A stretch of 64,000 nucleotides of DNA from an uncultured Draconibacterium sp. (lineage in GTDB: Bacteria > Bacteroidota > Bacteroidia > Bacteroidales > Prolixibacteraceae): NCBI RefSeq assembly GCF_963675065.1, contig NZ_OY775906.1, positions 3,832,545 through 3,896,544 of the forward strand, read 5' to 3'. The translations under genes were made by a program, and so were the position numbers. Below, piece by piece: positions 27,077 to 36,380 of this stretch. The notes under the pieces are model-generated. The model saw nothing but the letters and a program-made list of their open reading frames with translations, searched no databases and was not told the DNA's origin. Position 1 is the first letter of the stretch. Each line of letters opens with the position of its first letter.

Positions 27077-28900
27077 TTGAAATATCAGACGGTAAATAAA
27101 AATATTGATCACTTAAAAACGCTTATATCGGTGTTGCCGAATAAGCCCGGTATTTATCAGTATTTCGATCAATCGAATACGATAATTTATATCGGAAAAG
27201 CAAAGAACCTGCGGAAGCGGGTTTCTTCGTATTTTACAAAAAATCACGATCACCGAAAAACAGCTTTATTGGTGCGGAATATTGCCGATATAAAGCACAT
27301 GGTAGTGGAGAGTGAGCAGGATGCTTTGTTGTTAGAGAATAACCTGATTAAAAAGTATCAGCCCCGCTACAATATTCGATTAAAGGATGACAAAAGCTAT
27401 CCGTGGATATGTATAAAAAACGAGCCTTTTCCACGCGTTTTTAAAACCAGGGATTTGGTTCGGGATGGCTCAAAATATTTTGGTCCTTATACTTCTATCT
27501 ATACCGTCAGAACGTTGCTTGATTTATTTAAATCTGAATATAAATTACGGACCTGTAACTACAATTTATCACCCGAAAATATTGCTTCAGGCAAATACAA
27601 GGTATGCCTGGAATACCATATTGGAAATTGTAAAGGACCTTGCGAAGGCCACGTTTCAGCAGAAAAATACGACCAGGGAATAGTAGATATCGCGGATATT
27701 TTGAAAGGAAATATCTCAGGTGTTATCAAACATTTGGAAGGCATGATGGCCGACATGGCTGAAAATTTAAATTTCGAAGAAGCCGCGGCAATTAAGGAAA
27801 AGTATGATTCGTTAAAACGTTATCAGAGCCGTTCTACAGTTGTATCTCCTGTTATTACTGATGTTGATGTGTATTCGATAGAAGAGGATGATAATTTTGC
27901 CTTTATCAATTACCTGAAGATTATAAAAGGGGCCATTATTCAAACCTTTACTTTGGAAATAAAGAAGGGTTTGGATGAGAATACAGAAGAGCTTCTTTTG
28001 GCCGGAATTATTGAAATACGACAAAAAATATTTAGTAACGCACGCGAAATTCTGGTGCCTTTTAAGCTGGAAAATGTAATTGAAAATGTCACTTTTAGGG
28101 TACCGCAAAGAGGGGAGAAGAAACAATTGTTAGACCTTTCGAAGCGTAACGCCAAATATTTCCGTCTTGAAAAGGATAAGCAAGCAGTAATGAAAAATCC
28201 TAAAATTAGAACTGATCGCATATTAAATACCATTAAAAAGGATCTCCAATTAAAAGAATTACCCGCGCGTATTGAATGTTTTGATAACAGTAACCTGCAA
28301 GGAACAAATCCTGTTGCAGCGTGTGTGGTATTTAAAGATGCTAAGCCGGCAAAGAAAGAATACCGGCATTTTAATATAAAAACCGTTGAAGGACCAAACG
28401 ATTTTGCATCGATGGAGGAGGTGGTTTACAGACGTTACAAACGTCTAAAAGAAGAAAAGAAACCATTGCCTAATCTGATTGTTGTAGATGGCGGAAAAGG
28501 CCAGTTGTCGGCAACAATGAAAGCGATGGATAAGCTGGAACTTAGGGGGAAAATTACTGTTATTGGTATCGCAAAACGATTGGAAGAAATTTATTTTCCG
28601 GGAGATTCAGTTCCTCTTTATATCAATAAAAATTCTGAAACCTTAAAAGTAATTCAGCATTTAAGAGATGAAGCGCACCGTTTTGGAATTACGTTTCACA
28701 GAGATAAACGTTCGAAAGCATTTATAACATCTGAATTAGGAAATATAGATGGAATAGGGGAGAAGACTACTGAGAAATTATTGAAGGATTTCAAATCGGT
28801 AAAGCAGATAAAACTACAAAAACTTGACGCTTTGGAGGCCTCCATAGGTAAAGCCAAAGCACGGGTAGTGTTTGATTATTTTCAAAAAGAAAAGGAATAG
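27077..28900 (+). CDS. uvrC: UvrABC system protein C
   Basis: The 607-residue dual nuclease of nucleotide excision repair. Domains: GIY-YIG at about residues 20-100 (KPGIYQYFD, IIYIGKAKNLRKRVSSYF); UVR motif near 205-240 (DMAENLNFEEAAAIKEKYDSLK); RNase H-like UvrC domain from about 375 (CFDNSNLQGTNPVAACVVF, IVVDGGKGQL); and C-terminal HhH pair (LGNIDGIGEKTTEKLLKDFKS). The only plausible start at the correct place is TTG at 27077, adjacent to the apt stop, suggesting coupled and possibly weak translation. Confidence 0.95.
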   Translation: MKYQTVNKNIDHLKTLISVLPNKPGIYQYFDQSNTIIYIGKAKNLRKRVSSYFTKNHDHRKTALLVRNIADIKHMVVESEQDALLLENNLIKKYQPRYNIRLKDDKSYPWICIKNEPFPRVFKTRDLVRDGSKYFGPYTSIYTVRTLLDLFKSEYKLRTCNYNLSPENIASGKYKVCLEYHIGNCKGPCEGHVSAEKYDQGIVDIADILKGNISGVIKHLEGMMADMAENLNFEEAAAIKEKYDSLKRYQSRSTVVSPVITDVDVYSIEEDDNFAFINYLKIIKGAIIQTFTLEIKKGLDENTEELLLAGIIEIRQKIFSNAREILVPFKLENVIENVTFRVPQRGEKKQLLDLSKRNAKYFRLEKDKQAVMKNPKIRTDRILNTIKKDLQLKELPARIECFDNSNLQGTNPVAACVVFKDAKPAKKEYRHFNIKTVEGPNDFASMEEVVYRRYKRLKEEKKPLPNLIVVDGGKGQLSATMKAMDKLELRGKITVIGIAKRLEEIYFPGDSVPLYINKNSETLKVIQHLRDEAHRFGITFHRDKRSKAFITSELGNIDGIGEKTTEKLLKDFKSVKQIKLQKLDALEASIGKAKARVVFDYFQKEKE

Positions 28901-28984
28901 AACAAATAGATCCCATCAGCTGATCAAACTAAAACTTATAAATGAGTTTATTGAATACCGTTAAAAATTTACAACCATATTGAA

Positions 28985-30034
28985 ATGAATAAACGCGTTT
29001 TGCTGGGGATGAGTGGAGGAATTGACAGTTCTGTTTCGGCGATGTTGTTACAGGAACAAGGCTATACCGTGATTGGAGTTACCTTTCTGTTTAGTGGTAC
29101 CGACAACCAAAATCATCACTTTTTAAAAGATGCAAGAGATTTAGCCGATCGTTTAAAAATTCAGCATATTACTGTTGATCTGCGAAAAGAATTTGAAGAG
29201 TATGTTGTTCGGTACTTTATCGACGAATATTTAAATGGACGTACACCCTTTCCGTGTGCTTATTGCAATCCGAATCTTAAATTTAAATACCTGGATAAAT
29301 ACGCGAAGGCAATGGATTGTGATTCTATTGCTACGGGGCATTATGTGAAGACTGGAATTTATAATGGACAGAAATATCTGTTTCAGGGTGAAGATCCGGA
29401 AAAAGATCAGTCCTTTTTTCTTTGGGGTTTACCTCGCGAGATAATCGATAAACTAATTTTTCCTTTAGGTAACTTTAAAAAAACAGAGATAAGGAATGTC
29501 GCCAGGGAAAAAGGATTTTTATCCTTATCGGAAAAAAAGGACAGCCTCGGAATATGTTTTATTGAGGGAAATGATTACCGGCAATTTTTAAAAAAACGGG
29601 GCATCAAATCGCATCCCGGAAATTTTGTCGATCAAAATGGAAACGTTTTGGGTGAGCATAAGGGAATTTTTAATTACACCATCGGACAACGTCGCGGATT
29701 TGGCCTAAATCTGAATTTTCCGCTATTTGTGGCTGAATTTCGTCTAGATGATAACGAAATAGTGTTGGCAAAATACGACGATTTATACCGCTCAAAGGTA
29801 TATTTAGAGAATTATTATATATCTGATAAAGAGATAGTTGAAGGTGCTGTAGAGCTGATAGTAAAGGTGCGTTACAGGCTTCAGGAAACCCCCTGTAATT
29901 TGCATATTTTAAACGATACTGTGGCTGAGGTCGAATTATTAGAACCTGAAGCTATGATTGGGCCCGGACAAACTGCCGTTTTTTATCATAAAAACAGATT
30001 AGTGGGCGGTGGATTTATAAAATCAGCAGAATAG
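28985..30034 (+). CDS. mnmA: tRNA-specific 2-thiouridylase MnmA
   Basis: A 349-residue thiouridylase that transfers sulfur to U34 of tRNA Lys, Glu and Gln. It has the PP-loop motif LLGMSGGIDSSVSAMLL, the first catalytic cysteine in PFPCAYCNP (about residue 92), and the second in SLGICFIEG (about residue 192). IGQRRGFGL lies near 235. It modifies the same wobble uridine as MnmG, encoded 2.5 kb upstream in the same run, so the pairing is functionally sensible. Bacteroidota often have two MnmA homologs; this may be one of them. Confidence 0.92.
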   Translation: MNKRVLLGMSGGIDSSVSAMLLQEQGYTVIGVTFLFSGTDNQNHHFLKDARDLADRLKIQHITVDLRKEFEEYVVRYFIDEYLNGRTPFPCAYCNPNLKFKYLDKYAKAMDCDSIATGHYVKTGIYNGQKYLFQGEDPEKDQSFFLWGLPREIIDKLIFPLGNFKKTEIRNVAREKGFLSLSEKKDSLGICFIEGNDYRQFLKKRGIKSHPGNFVDQNGNVLGEHKGIFNYTIGQRRGFGLNLNFPLFVAEFRLDDNEIVLAKYDDLYRSKVYLENYYISDKEIVEGAVELIVKVRYRLQETPCNLHILNDTVAEVELLEPEAMIGPGQTAVFYHKNRLVGGGFIKSAE

Positions 30035-30553
30035 ATATATCCTATTAGAATTATATTATTAATAGAGAACTTCGCAATATTCCTCCTTTCTTTTTCTTGA
30101 AAATTAACTTCCATTCGCTTTCGTAAAATTATTTATCCGGGATAAGAATAATTTAGACACGTCTAGTATAAAACCAATTCTTAAAGTTTATATCAATGCG
30201 ATTAAACTTATGTTTTTATAAATAGTCAATTCTATTTAATGTACATAATCAAAAAAGCGAAAAAGTGATCATTCATCCGTTTTCGGATGTGGATGATAAC
30301 AAATAGATGGATAGCAATAGTCAGTTATTCTGTTTGAAGTATCATAGAGTCTTTTTAGTCCCGGGAATGAAAAAATATGTGTAAAAATAGAAATCAAATA
30401 TTCAAAAACTAAAATCCCAAAACGGACATTGACTTATTTTTGAAGAAAAAGAACACTGTTTCCATACCTGAAAAAGTGGAGTAATGGAATTATGACCATT
30501 CGCGATATTGATTAATTTAAAAAATAAATCTTAAACTCTGTAAAGATGTAATT
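30035..30553. other. Intergenic region with short palindromes
   Basis: About 520 bp with no credible gene. I see a perfect six-base stem CATCCG-TTTT-CGGATG at 30273-30288, a TAGAC-AC-GTCTA palindrome at 30154-30165 and TTATC-CGG-GATAA at 30134-30146. These may be operators for the downstream secreted-enzyme locus, or end signals for mnmA. No T-tract follows the first stem, so I do not call a terminator. Confidence 0.4.
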
Positions 30554-31291
30554 ATGAACTTTAGACAAAAGACATTTCTAATGGCGCTTAGCCTTTTTAT
30601 TTTGGTTGGTTCGGAATTAAAAGCCCAACCTGGAAGAGTGGGACGTCAAATGGACGATCCTGCTTTAACCGATACTACTGGAAGAAGTATCGATGATTAT
30701 TTTGCTCCGGTATCATCAGGAAAAAGTATCCCGGATAAAGATGGATTCATTCAACGTTGGTCTCTGTTAGAACCAATCAGTAAACCAAACCGAAGTAATG
30801 CTGTTTTTACCGATAGCTATCTTCGCGCTGCATTTGATACGCTGTATTTTCCAAATCAGTTTACTATACTACCAGAAGATGGTGAAATAGTAAAAGTGGG
30901 GGACACCGAATTAGCCTGGCATGCTTTGGACAGTAAGCTATTCAATGTAAAATTATTCCGTTTTGCTTATGGATTAAGTAAACCCATTTACGGAGTGGTG
31001 TTTTGGGCTGTAACGGTTGTTAACGCGCCTCACGATATGGAAAATGTTAGAATGGCGGTAGGCTCAAATTCAGCATCTATGTGGTGGTTAAACGGAGAGG
31101 AAACGGTACTACTTTCGGGCGACAGACGTATGGTAATGGATGATTGTGTTTCTCCCCGACTAACACTTAAAAAGGGGAAAAATATTGTTCGTGGCGTTGT
31201 AATCAACGGGCCCGGAATGAGCGATTTTTGTGTTCGTTTCCTTGATGAAAAAGGCGAACCAGTAAAAAACATCACAATTACCTGTGAATAA
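30554..31291 (+). CDS. Secreted protein of unknown function, GH43-linked (copy 1)
   Basis: A 245-residue exported protein: a hydrophobic signal peptide with an AQ cleavage context at about residue 25, then a region IDDYFAPV..., and a beta-rich C-terminal half. Visible conserved stretches shared with the paralog at 32916 are DKDGFIQRW.LLEPI, VKVGDTELAWHALDSK, WWLNGEE, and LTLKKGKNIVRGVVINGPG. The latter pattern resembles galactose-binding-like sandwich modules that accompany polysaccharide esterases, but I do not recognise a named family and assign no activity. It lies 53 bp upstream of a GH43 gene and is duplicated together with it. Confidence 0.72.
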   Translation: MNFRQKTFLMALSLFILVGSELKAQPGRVGRQMDDPALTDTTGRSIDDYFAPVSSGKSIPDKDGFIQRWSLLEPISKPNRSNAVFTDSYLRAAFDTLYFPNQFTILPEDGEIVKVGDTELAWHALDSKLFNVKLFRFAYGLSKPIYGVVFWAVTVVNAPHDMENVRMAVGSNSASMWWLNGEETVLLSGDRRMVMDDCVSPRLTLKKGKNIVRGVVINGPGMSDFCVRFLDEKGEPVKNITITCE

Positions 31292-31344
31292 TATTATTTA
31301 GTCAAACGATTTAAAATCTCAATTGAATCGAAATTGGAATTATT

Positions 31345-32793
31345 ATGAAACAAATCAGAATATTGGGCTCAATAGCCCTTTTATCATTGTTATTAAGCAG
31401 TGCAGTAACGGCACAAGTAGGGAAACCATTTATACACGACCCTTCAACGATAATGGAATGCGACGGAAAGTATTATACTTTCGGAACAGGCAGAGGTGGT
31501 TTAATATCTGAAGATGGTTGGGTATGGAACGGCGGGGGAGTAAGACCCGGCGGCGGTGCTGCACCTGACGCTATGAAGATTGGTGATCGCTACCTTGTAG
31601 TTTATGGTGCAACCGGTGGTGGTCTTGGAGGCGGACACGACGGAAGAATCTTAACCATGTGGAACAAAACGCTTGATCCAAATTCTCCTGATTTTGAATA
31701 TACAGAACCTATTGAGGTGGTAAGATCAGAAGGTATGGAAGATAACGATGCCATTGATCCGGGCTTATTGCTCGATCCTACTACGGGACGCTTATGGTGT
31801 TCGTACGGAACTTATTTTGGATTCATTCGCCTTATTGAGCTTGATCCTGAAACAGGGAAACGTGTTGAAGGTAATGAACCACTAGATATTGCCATCGACT
31901 GCGAAGCCACTACAATGATGTACCGTAACGGATGGTATTATCTGCTGGGTACACACGGAACCTGCTGCGATGGTACGAATTCTACTTACAATATCGTAGT
32001 TGGCCGTTCAAAAAAAGTAACCGGCCCGTACGTCGACAATATGGGAAGAGAAATGCTTAAAGGTGGTGGAAAAATGGTTATTGCTGCCGGTGGTAGAGTT
32101 ACCGGTCCAGGACATTTCGGTTTAATAAATATCGATGAAGGTGTTCAAAAAATGTCATGTCATTTTGAAGCTGATTTAGAACAAAGTGGACGCAGTGTAC
32201 TGGGTATCCGTCCATTGCTTTGGAAAAAAGACTGGCCTGTTGCCGGTGATCCTTTTAAAGAAGGAACATACGAAATTGAATCGGAAAGAAGAGGTTATGC
32301 TTTGGAATTGGTGGTTGATTTTGTACGTATGCCACGTGGAACACGCGGATTTTGGCATGATTCAGACGAACCGGTTGAACCTATTGCATCACAAACTTTA
32401 GAAGATGTAATTGACACCTGGCCAACGGGAGATATTGGTGTAAGAATTGGTGATTATATGTTCCGTCCGCACCAACGATGGACCATTACTGCAGTACCTG
32501 AAGCCGGTGGATACTTGGGCGGGCCTTACTATAAAATAGTTATTGAAGGTACAGAACGTGCATTGGCAGCAACAGCAGAAGCTGAAGTAATTGCTGTTCC
32601 GGAATTTACTGGTGCCGACGAGCAATTGTGGAGAATAGAGCAATTGATTGACGGAACGTTCAGAATAATGCCTAAGGTCGTTCCCAATTCAAATAAGAAG
32701 CTGGCGTTGGTATCTTCGGGTGATAGTACACCTACTCTTGCTGAATTTGATTTTAACACCGACAATTCGAAATGGAATTTTAGAGATCATTAA
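31345..32793 (+). CDS. GH43 family glycoside hydrolase (arabinanase-like), copy 1
   Basis: A 482-residue exported enzyme with a signal peptide (residues 1-26, ending TAQ). The five-bladed GH43 domain has the three expected acidic residues: FIHDPS (general base, about residue 32), DAIDPG (pKa modulator, about 137) and DCEATTM (general acid, about 189). Together with the CCDGTNSTYNIVVGRS strand, these suggest an endo- or exo-arabinanase. From about residue 370 a ricin-type beta-trefoil-like region follows (EQLWRIEQLIDGTFRIM, KLALVSSG). The last about 220 residues are almost identical to those of the second copy, although the N-terminal half differs much more. Substrate inferred, not proven. Confidence 0.85.
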   Translation: MKQIRILGSIALLSLLLSSAVTAQVGKPFIHDPSTIMECDGKYYTFGTGRGGLISEDGWVWNGGGVRPGGGAAPDAMKIGDRYLVVYGATGGGLGGGHDGRILTMWNKTLDPNSPDFEYTEPIEVVRSEGMEDNDAIDPGLLLDPTTGRLWCSYGTYFGFIRLIELDPETGKRVEGNEPLDIAIDCEATTMMYRNGWYYLLGTHGTCCDGTNSTYNIVVGRSKKVTGPYVDNMGREMLKGGGKMVIAAGGRVTGPGHFGLINIDEGVQKMSCHFEADLEQSGRSVLGIRPLLWKKDWPVAGDPFKEGTYEIESERRGYALELVVDFVRMPRGTRGFWHDSDEPVEPIASQTLEDVIDTWPTGDIGVRIGDYMFRPHQRWTITAVPEAGGYLGGPYYKIVIEGTERALAATAEAEVIAVPEFTGADEQLWRIEQLIDGTFRIMPKVVPNSNKKLALVSSGDSTPTLAEFDFNTDNSKWNFRDH

Positions 32794-32807
32794 AAAATAA
32801 GCTTGTT

Positions 32808-32845
32808 AAAAAGACGCAGTTAATAAAACTTGCGTCTTTTTTTTT
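32808..32845 (+). terminator. Rho-independent terminator after GH43 copy 1
   Basis: AAAAGACGCA (32809-32818) pairs with TGCGTCTTTT (32831-32840) across a 12-base loop, followed by more T. It follows the GH43 stop by about 15 bp. Confidence 0.85.
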
Positions 32846-32915
32846 ACTACCTTTTGTTCGCATATCAATATGCTCAATTCCAAAACAAAAACCTTCGTGA
32901 ATAAAAAATTCTACT

Positions 32916-33674
32916 ATGAAAAGAAAACACATATCGACGATGCCAGCTCTGGCCTTTCTCTTTTTAATAGGATTGCAAGTAGGTGTCATTACGGCATTTG
33001 GGCAAGTTCCAGGTCGGGGACAAAGACCTAACCTACCCCCAACACCTATTAAAAGCGATACAACACGTACAATCTCCAAACATTTTGCACCAGCCACCGA
33101 CATAGAAAAGGCCCCGGATGCCAAAGGTTTTATTCAGCGTTGGTTGGTCCTTGAACCCATCAAGAAGGACATCACAAGAAATAGTATATTTACGGATAGT
33201 TTCCTCAGAACAACTTTTTCATCCGATAATTTTTCTGACGATTTTACCATAATCCCCACAAATGGAAAAACGGTAAAAGTGGGAGATCAGGAATTGAAAT
33301 GGCATGCCCTGGACAGCAAACATTTCAACTTTAAGTTATTCCAATTTGCCTATGCCGTTAATAAACCGCAAAACGGTGTATTGTTTTGGGTTGTTACTGT
33401 CATCAACTGCCCGGAAGAAATCAAAGATGTTAGATTGACCGCAGGCTGTAATTCAGCGGGCATGTTTTGGGTAAATGGCCAGGAAGCCATCGTACTTTCC
33501 GGAAATAGAGACACGGTTGTAGATAATGTTGCTTCGTCACGAATAACGCTAAAAAAAGGAAAAAACGTAATTCGTGGGGCGGTGGTAAATGGCCCCGGTA
33601 TCATTGATTTTTGCGCCCGGTTCCTGGATGAGGATTTACAGCCGTTAACAAATTTCACTATCAGTTACGAATAA
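32916..33674 (+). CDS. Secreted protein of unknown function, GH43-linked (copy 2)
   Basis: A 252-residue paralog of the gene at 30554. It shares the same layout: signal peptide, a short proline-rich linker (PPTPIKSD), DAKGFIQRWLVLEPIKK, VKVGDQELKWHALDSKHFN, FWVNGQEAIVLSGNRD, and ITLKKGKNVIRGAVVNGPG. Sequence divergence from copy 1 is substantial throughout, unlike the neighbouring GH43 genes whose 3' halves are nearly identical. It begins about 70 bp after the copy 1 terminator, so it probably has its own promoter. Function unknown; a carbohydrate-binding accessory is the simplest guess. Confidence 0.72.
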   Translation: MKRKHISTMPALAFLFLIGLQVGVITAFGQVPGRGQRPNLPPTPIKSDTTRTISKHFAPATDIEKAPDAKGFIQRWLVLEPIKKDITRNSIFTDSFLRTTFSSDNFSDDFTIIPTNGKTVKVGDQELKWHALDSKHFNFKLFQFAYAVNKPQNGVLFWVVTVINCPEEIKDVRLTAGCNSAGMFWVNGQEAIVLSGNRDTVVDNVASSRITLKKGKNVIRGAVVNGPGIIDFCARFLDEDLQPLTNFTISYE

Positions 33675-33698
33675 TATTGTACAGAAATGGGAAATATT

Positions 33699-35147
33699 AT
33701 GAAAAAAATTAAAATAATGGGCGCAACAGCCCTGTTGTCATTATTTTTAAGTCTTACAATAAAGGCACAAATCGGAAAACCTTTTATTCATGATCCGTCA
33801 ACCATCATGGAATGCGACGGGAAATATTATACATTTGGTACCGGAGGTGGTGGATTAATATCGGAAGACGGTTGGACCTGGAAGGGCGGGGGAGTAAGAC
33901 CCGGTGGTGGAGCGGCACCCGATGCCATTAAGATTGGCGACCGCTACCTTATTATCTATGGTGCCACCGGTGGTGGTGCGAGAAGCGGACACAGGGGTAC
34001 GATTCTTACCATGTGGAACAAAACACTTGATCCTAATTCTCCCGATTTTAAATACACAGAACCCATTGTTGTTGCTGCAACAGACGGTTATGAAGAGTGT
34101 GATGCCATTGATCCCGGTGTTTTGTTGGATCCAACCACAGGACGATTATGGTGTTCATTCGGAACCTATTATGGTACTATACGCATTATTGAACTTGACC
34201 CGAAAACCGGCAAACGTATGGAAGGAAATGAAGCCGTAGATGTGGCTGTTGCCTGCGAAGCAACAACCCTGATGTACCACAACGGTTGGTACTACCTGCT
34301 TGCTACACACGGCACTTGCTGCGATGGTTCCAATTCAACCTACAACATCGTTGTTGGTCGTTCCAGGAGTATAACAGGTCCTTACCTGGATAATGTGGGA
34401 CGAACCATGTTAGAAGGTGGCGGGAAAATGGTTGCAGCATCGGGTGGAAGAGTTGTCGGTCCCGGACACTTTGGACTTATAGACCTTGGTGAAGGCGTTC
34501 AAAAAATGTCATGTCATTTTGAAGCTGATTTAGAACAAAGTGGCCGGAGTGTACTGGGTATTCGTCCGTTGCTTTGGAAAAATGACTGGCCTGTTGCCGG
34601 TGATCCTTTTAAAGAAGGAACATACGAAATTGAATCGGAAAGAAGAGGTTATGCTTTGGAATTGGTGGTTGATTTTGTGCGTATGCCACGTGGAACACGC
34701 GGATTTTGGCAAGATGCAGATGAACCGGTTGAACCAATTCCATCACAAACTTTAGAAGATGTAATTGACACCTGGCCAACGGGAGATATTGGCGTAAGAA
34801 TTGGTGATTACATGTTCCGTCCGCACCAACGATGGACCATTACTGCAGTACCTGAAGCCGGTGGATATTTAGGCGGGCCTTACTATAAAATAGTTATTGA
34901 AGGTACAGAACGTGCATTGGCAGCAACAGCAGAAGCTGAAGTAATTGCAGTTCCGGAATTTACAGGTGCCGACGAGCAATTGTGGAGAATAGAGCAATTG
35001 ATTGACGGAACGTTCAGAATAATGCCTAAGGTCGTTCCCAATTCAAATAAGAAGCTGGCGTTGGTATCTTCGGGTGATAGTACACCTACGCTTGCTGAAT
35101 TTGATTTTAACAGCGACAATTCGAAATGGAATTTTAGGGATCATTAA
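33699..35147 (+). CDS. GH43 family glycoside hydrolase (arabinanase-like), copy 2
   Basis: A 482-residue paralog of the gene at 31345. I start at the second in-frame Met (MKKIKIMGATALL), which aligns with the copy 1 start; an upstream ATG at 33687 would add four residues. The GH43 acidic triad is conserved: FIHDPS, DAIDPG and ACEATTL. The C-terminal region from about residue 265 to the end is nearly identical to copy 1 at DNA level, whereas upstream the two differ at many codons. This mosaic suggests gene conversion. The two copies may have different substrate loops on a shared C-terminal module. Confidence 0.84.
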   Translation: MKKIKIMGATALLSLFLSLTIKAQIGKPFIHDPSTIMECDGKYYTFGTGGGGLISEDGWTWKGGGVRPGGGAAPDAIKIGDRYLIIYGATGGGARSGHRGTILTMWNKTLDPNSPDFKYTEPIVVAATDGYEECDAIDPGVLLDPTTGRLWCSFGTYYGTIRIIELDPKTGKRMEGNEAVDVAVACEATTLMYHNGWYYLLATHGTCCDGSNSTYNIVVGRSRSITGPYLDNVGRTMLEGGGKMVAASGGRVVGPGHFGLIDLGEGVQKMSCHFEADLEQSGRSVLGIRPLLWKNDWPVAGDPFKEGTYEIESERRGYALELVVDFVRMPRGTRGFWQDADEPVEPIPSQTLEDVIDTWPTGDIGVRIGDYMFRPHQRWTITAVPEAGGYLGGPYYKIVIEGTERALAATAEAEVIAVPEFTGADEQLWRIEQLIDGTFRIMPKVVPNSNKKLALVSSGDSTPTLAEFDFNSDNSKWNFRDH

Positions 35148-35170
35148 AAAAGGGGATAAGAATATTTTGC

Positions 35171-35208
35171 GAAAGGCGCTTGTTGATTCAACATGCGCCT
35201 TTCTTTTT
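35171..35208. terminator. Strong hairpin terminator between convergent genes
   Basis: GAAAGGCGC (35171-35179) pairs with GCGCCTTTC (35195-35203), and the interior TGTTGA/TCAACA extends the stem, then TTTTT. It ends GH43 copy 2. Confidence 0.85.
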
Positions 35209-35239
35209 GATTGACCAATTTTGAATCGAAATCAGGTTA

Positions 35240-36190
35240 TTAAAATGCGGGTCGGTGTTTATCATCCGGTTCCAGTAATCCCAGATAACTTCTGAATCGG
35301 GAAGGAGCAATCTGATAATTTTCCACAGCCTCTTTAACGGCACAACCGGGCTCGTGAGTATGCGAGCAATTGTTGTACTGGCAGTGCTCTGAAAATTTGA
35401 ATATCTCAACAAAATAGTGCGAAATCTCCCAAGGTTCCATTTCCAAAACACCAAAGGCTTTAATTCCCGGGGTATCGATAATATACCCGCCAAAATTCAG
35501 CTTAAATAACTGAGAATAGGTTGTGGTGTGTTTTCCGGTTTTGTGTGAATCGGAAATCTCCATGGTCTTCAAATTCAAACCCGGCTGAATAAGGTTAATC
35601 AGTGTTGATTTTCCAACGCCGCTGTGCCCGTTAATTACGTTGGTTTTGTCTTTTAAAGCTTCTTTAAACTCATCGATTCCGGTTCCTTCTTTAGCCGATG
35701 TTTTAAGGCATTTGTAGCCGATATTTCGATAGATCTGCATCAACAGGTCCATCTCTTCCGTTTCGTCTTCGTTATAACGGTCAGCTTTGTTAAAAACAAT
35801 CATGACCGGAATACGATATGCTTCGGCCGATGCCAGGTAACGATCGATAAACGTGGTTGTAGTAACAGGGTATTGCATGGTTACAACCAATACTGCCTGG
35901 TCGATATTAGCAGCAATAATATGTGCCTGTTTCGAAAGATTAATAGAACGGCGAATAATGTAGTTTTTGCGTTCGTGGATTTTGGTAATCATACCAACCT
36001 GTGCGATATTTTCGTCGGCAGACACGTTTTGGAGCGTAAATCCCACACGATCGCCCACGGCAACGGGGTTCGTATTCCTAATTCCTTTAATGCGAAATTT
36101 GCCCTTTATTTTGCATTCGTAGGTATTTCCGTTTTCATCTTCCACGGTGTGCCAGCTGCCGGTCGATTTTATTACTAATCCTTCTTTCAA
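35240..36190 (-). CDS. rsgA: Ribosome small subunit GTPase RsgA
   Basis: A circularly permuted GTPase that proofreads the decoding centre of the 30S subunit. Order of motifs: OB domain (GLVIKSTGSWHTVED), G4 VFNKADR, G5, then G1 GHSGVGKSTLIN and G3 IDTPGIKAFG, ending in the zinc knuckle HCQYNNCSHTHEPGC. I use the TTG at 36190 (KEGLVIKSTGS follows), because the open frame upstream to 36253 adds a tail not seen in other RsgA proteins; that start is less certain than the identity. Confidence 0.93.
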   Translation of the reverse strand: MKEGLVIKSTGSWHTVEDENGNTYECKIKGKFRIKGIRNTNPVAVGDRVGFTLQNVSADENIAQVGMITKIHERKNYIIRRSINLSKQAHIIAANIDQAVLVVTMQYPVTTTTFIDRYLASAEAYRIPVMIVFNKADRYNEDETEEMDLLMQIYRNIGYKCLKTSAKEGTGIDEFKEALKDKTNVINGHSGVGKSTLINLIQPGLNLKTMEISDSHKTGKHTTTYSQLFKLNFGGYIIDTPGIKAFGVLEMEPWEISHYFVEIFKFSEHCQYNNCSHTHEPGCAVKEAVENYQIAPSRFRSYLGLLEPDDKHRPAF

Positions 36191-36258
36191 ACTCTTTAAT
36201 TTTCTGCAAAGGTAGTTTTTCTGCTGTTTATCAGGAAATTTAGTGCTGAGCAAGCTTT

Positions 36259-36274
36259 TTTTTCACGTGGAACA
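36259..36274. promoter_or_regulatory. parS-like site, one mismatch
   Basis: TTTTTCACGTGGAACA differs from TGTTTCACGTGGAACA only at position 2. The right half-site GTGGAACAT is repeated eleven bases later (to about 36286). It lies between rsgA and tdh. Confidence 0.65.
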
Positions 36275-36290
36275 TCGGTGGAACATATAA

Positions 36291-36329
36291 AAAAGCACCA
36301 AGTTTGTATGGTGAAATTTGGTGCTTTTT
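36291..36329 (-). terminator. Terminator after tdh
   Basis: AAAAGCACCAA (36291-36301) pairs with TTGGTGCTTTT (36318-36328), leaving T-tracts in both directions. In the minus direction it follows the tdh stop at 36381 by about 50 bp. Confidence 0.75.
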
Positions 36330-36380
36330 GTTCTGAAGAATAGTGATAACTTCAATTAAGCGAGGTTAGCACTAGCTATA

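Noticed and set aside
32330..32350. CACGTGGAACA half-match to parS in GH43 copy 1 (and again near 34689 in copy 2)
   Set aside because: Only the right half matches; it encodes the conserved MPRGTRG and is duplicated with the gene, so it is a coding coincidence.
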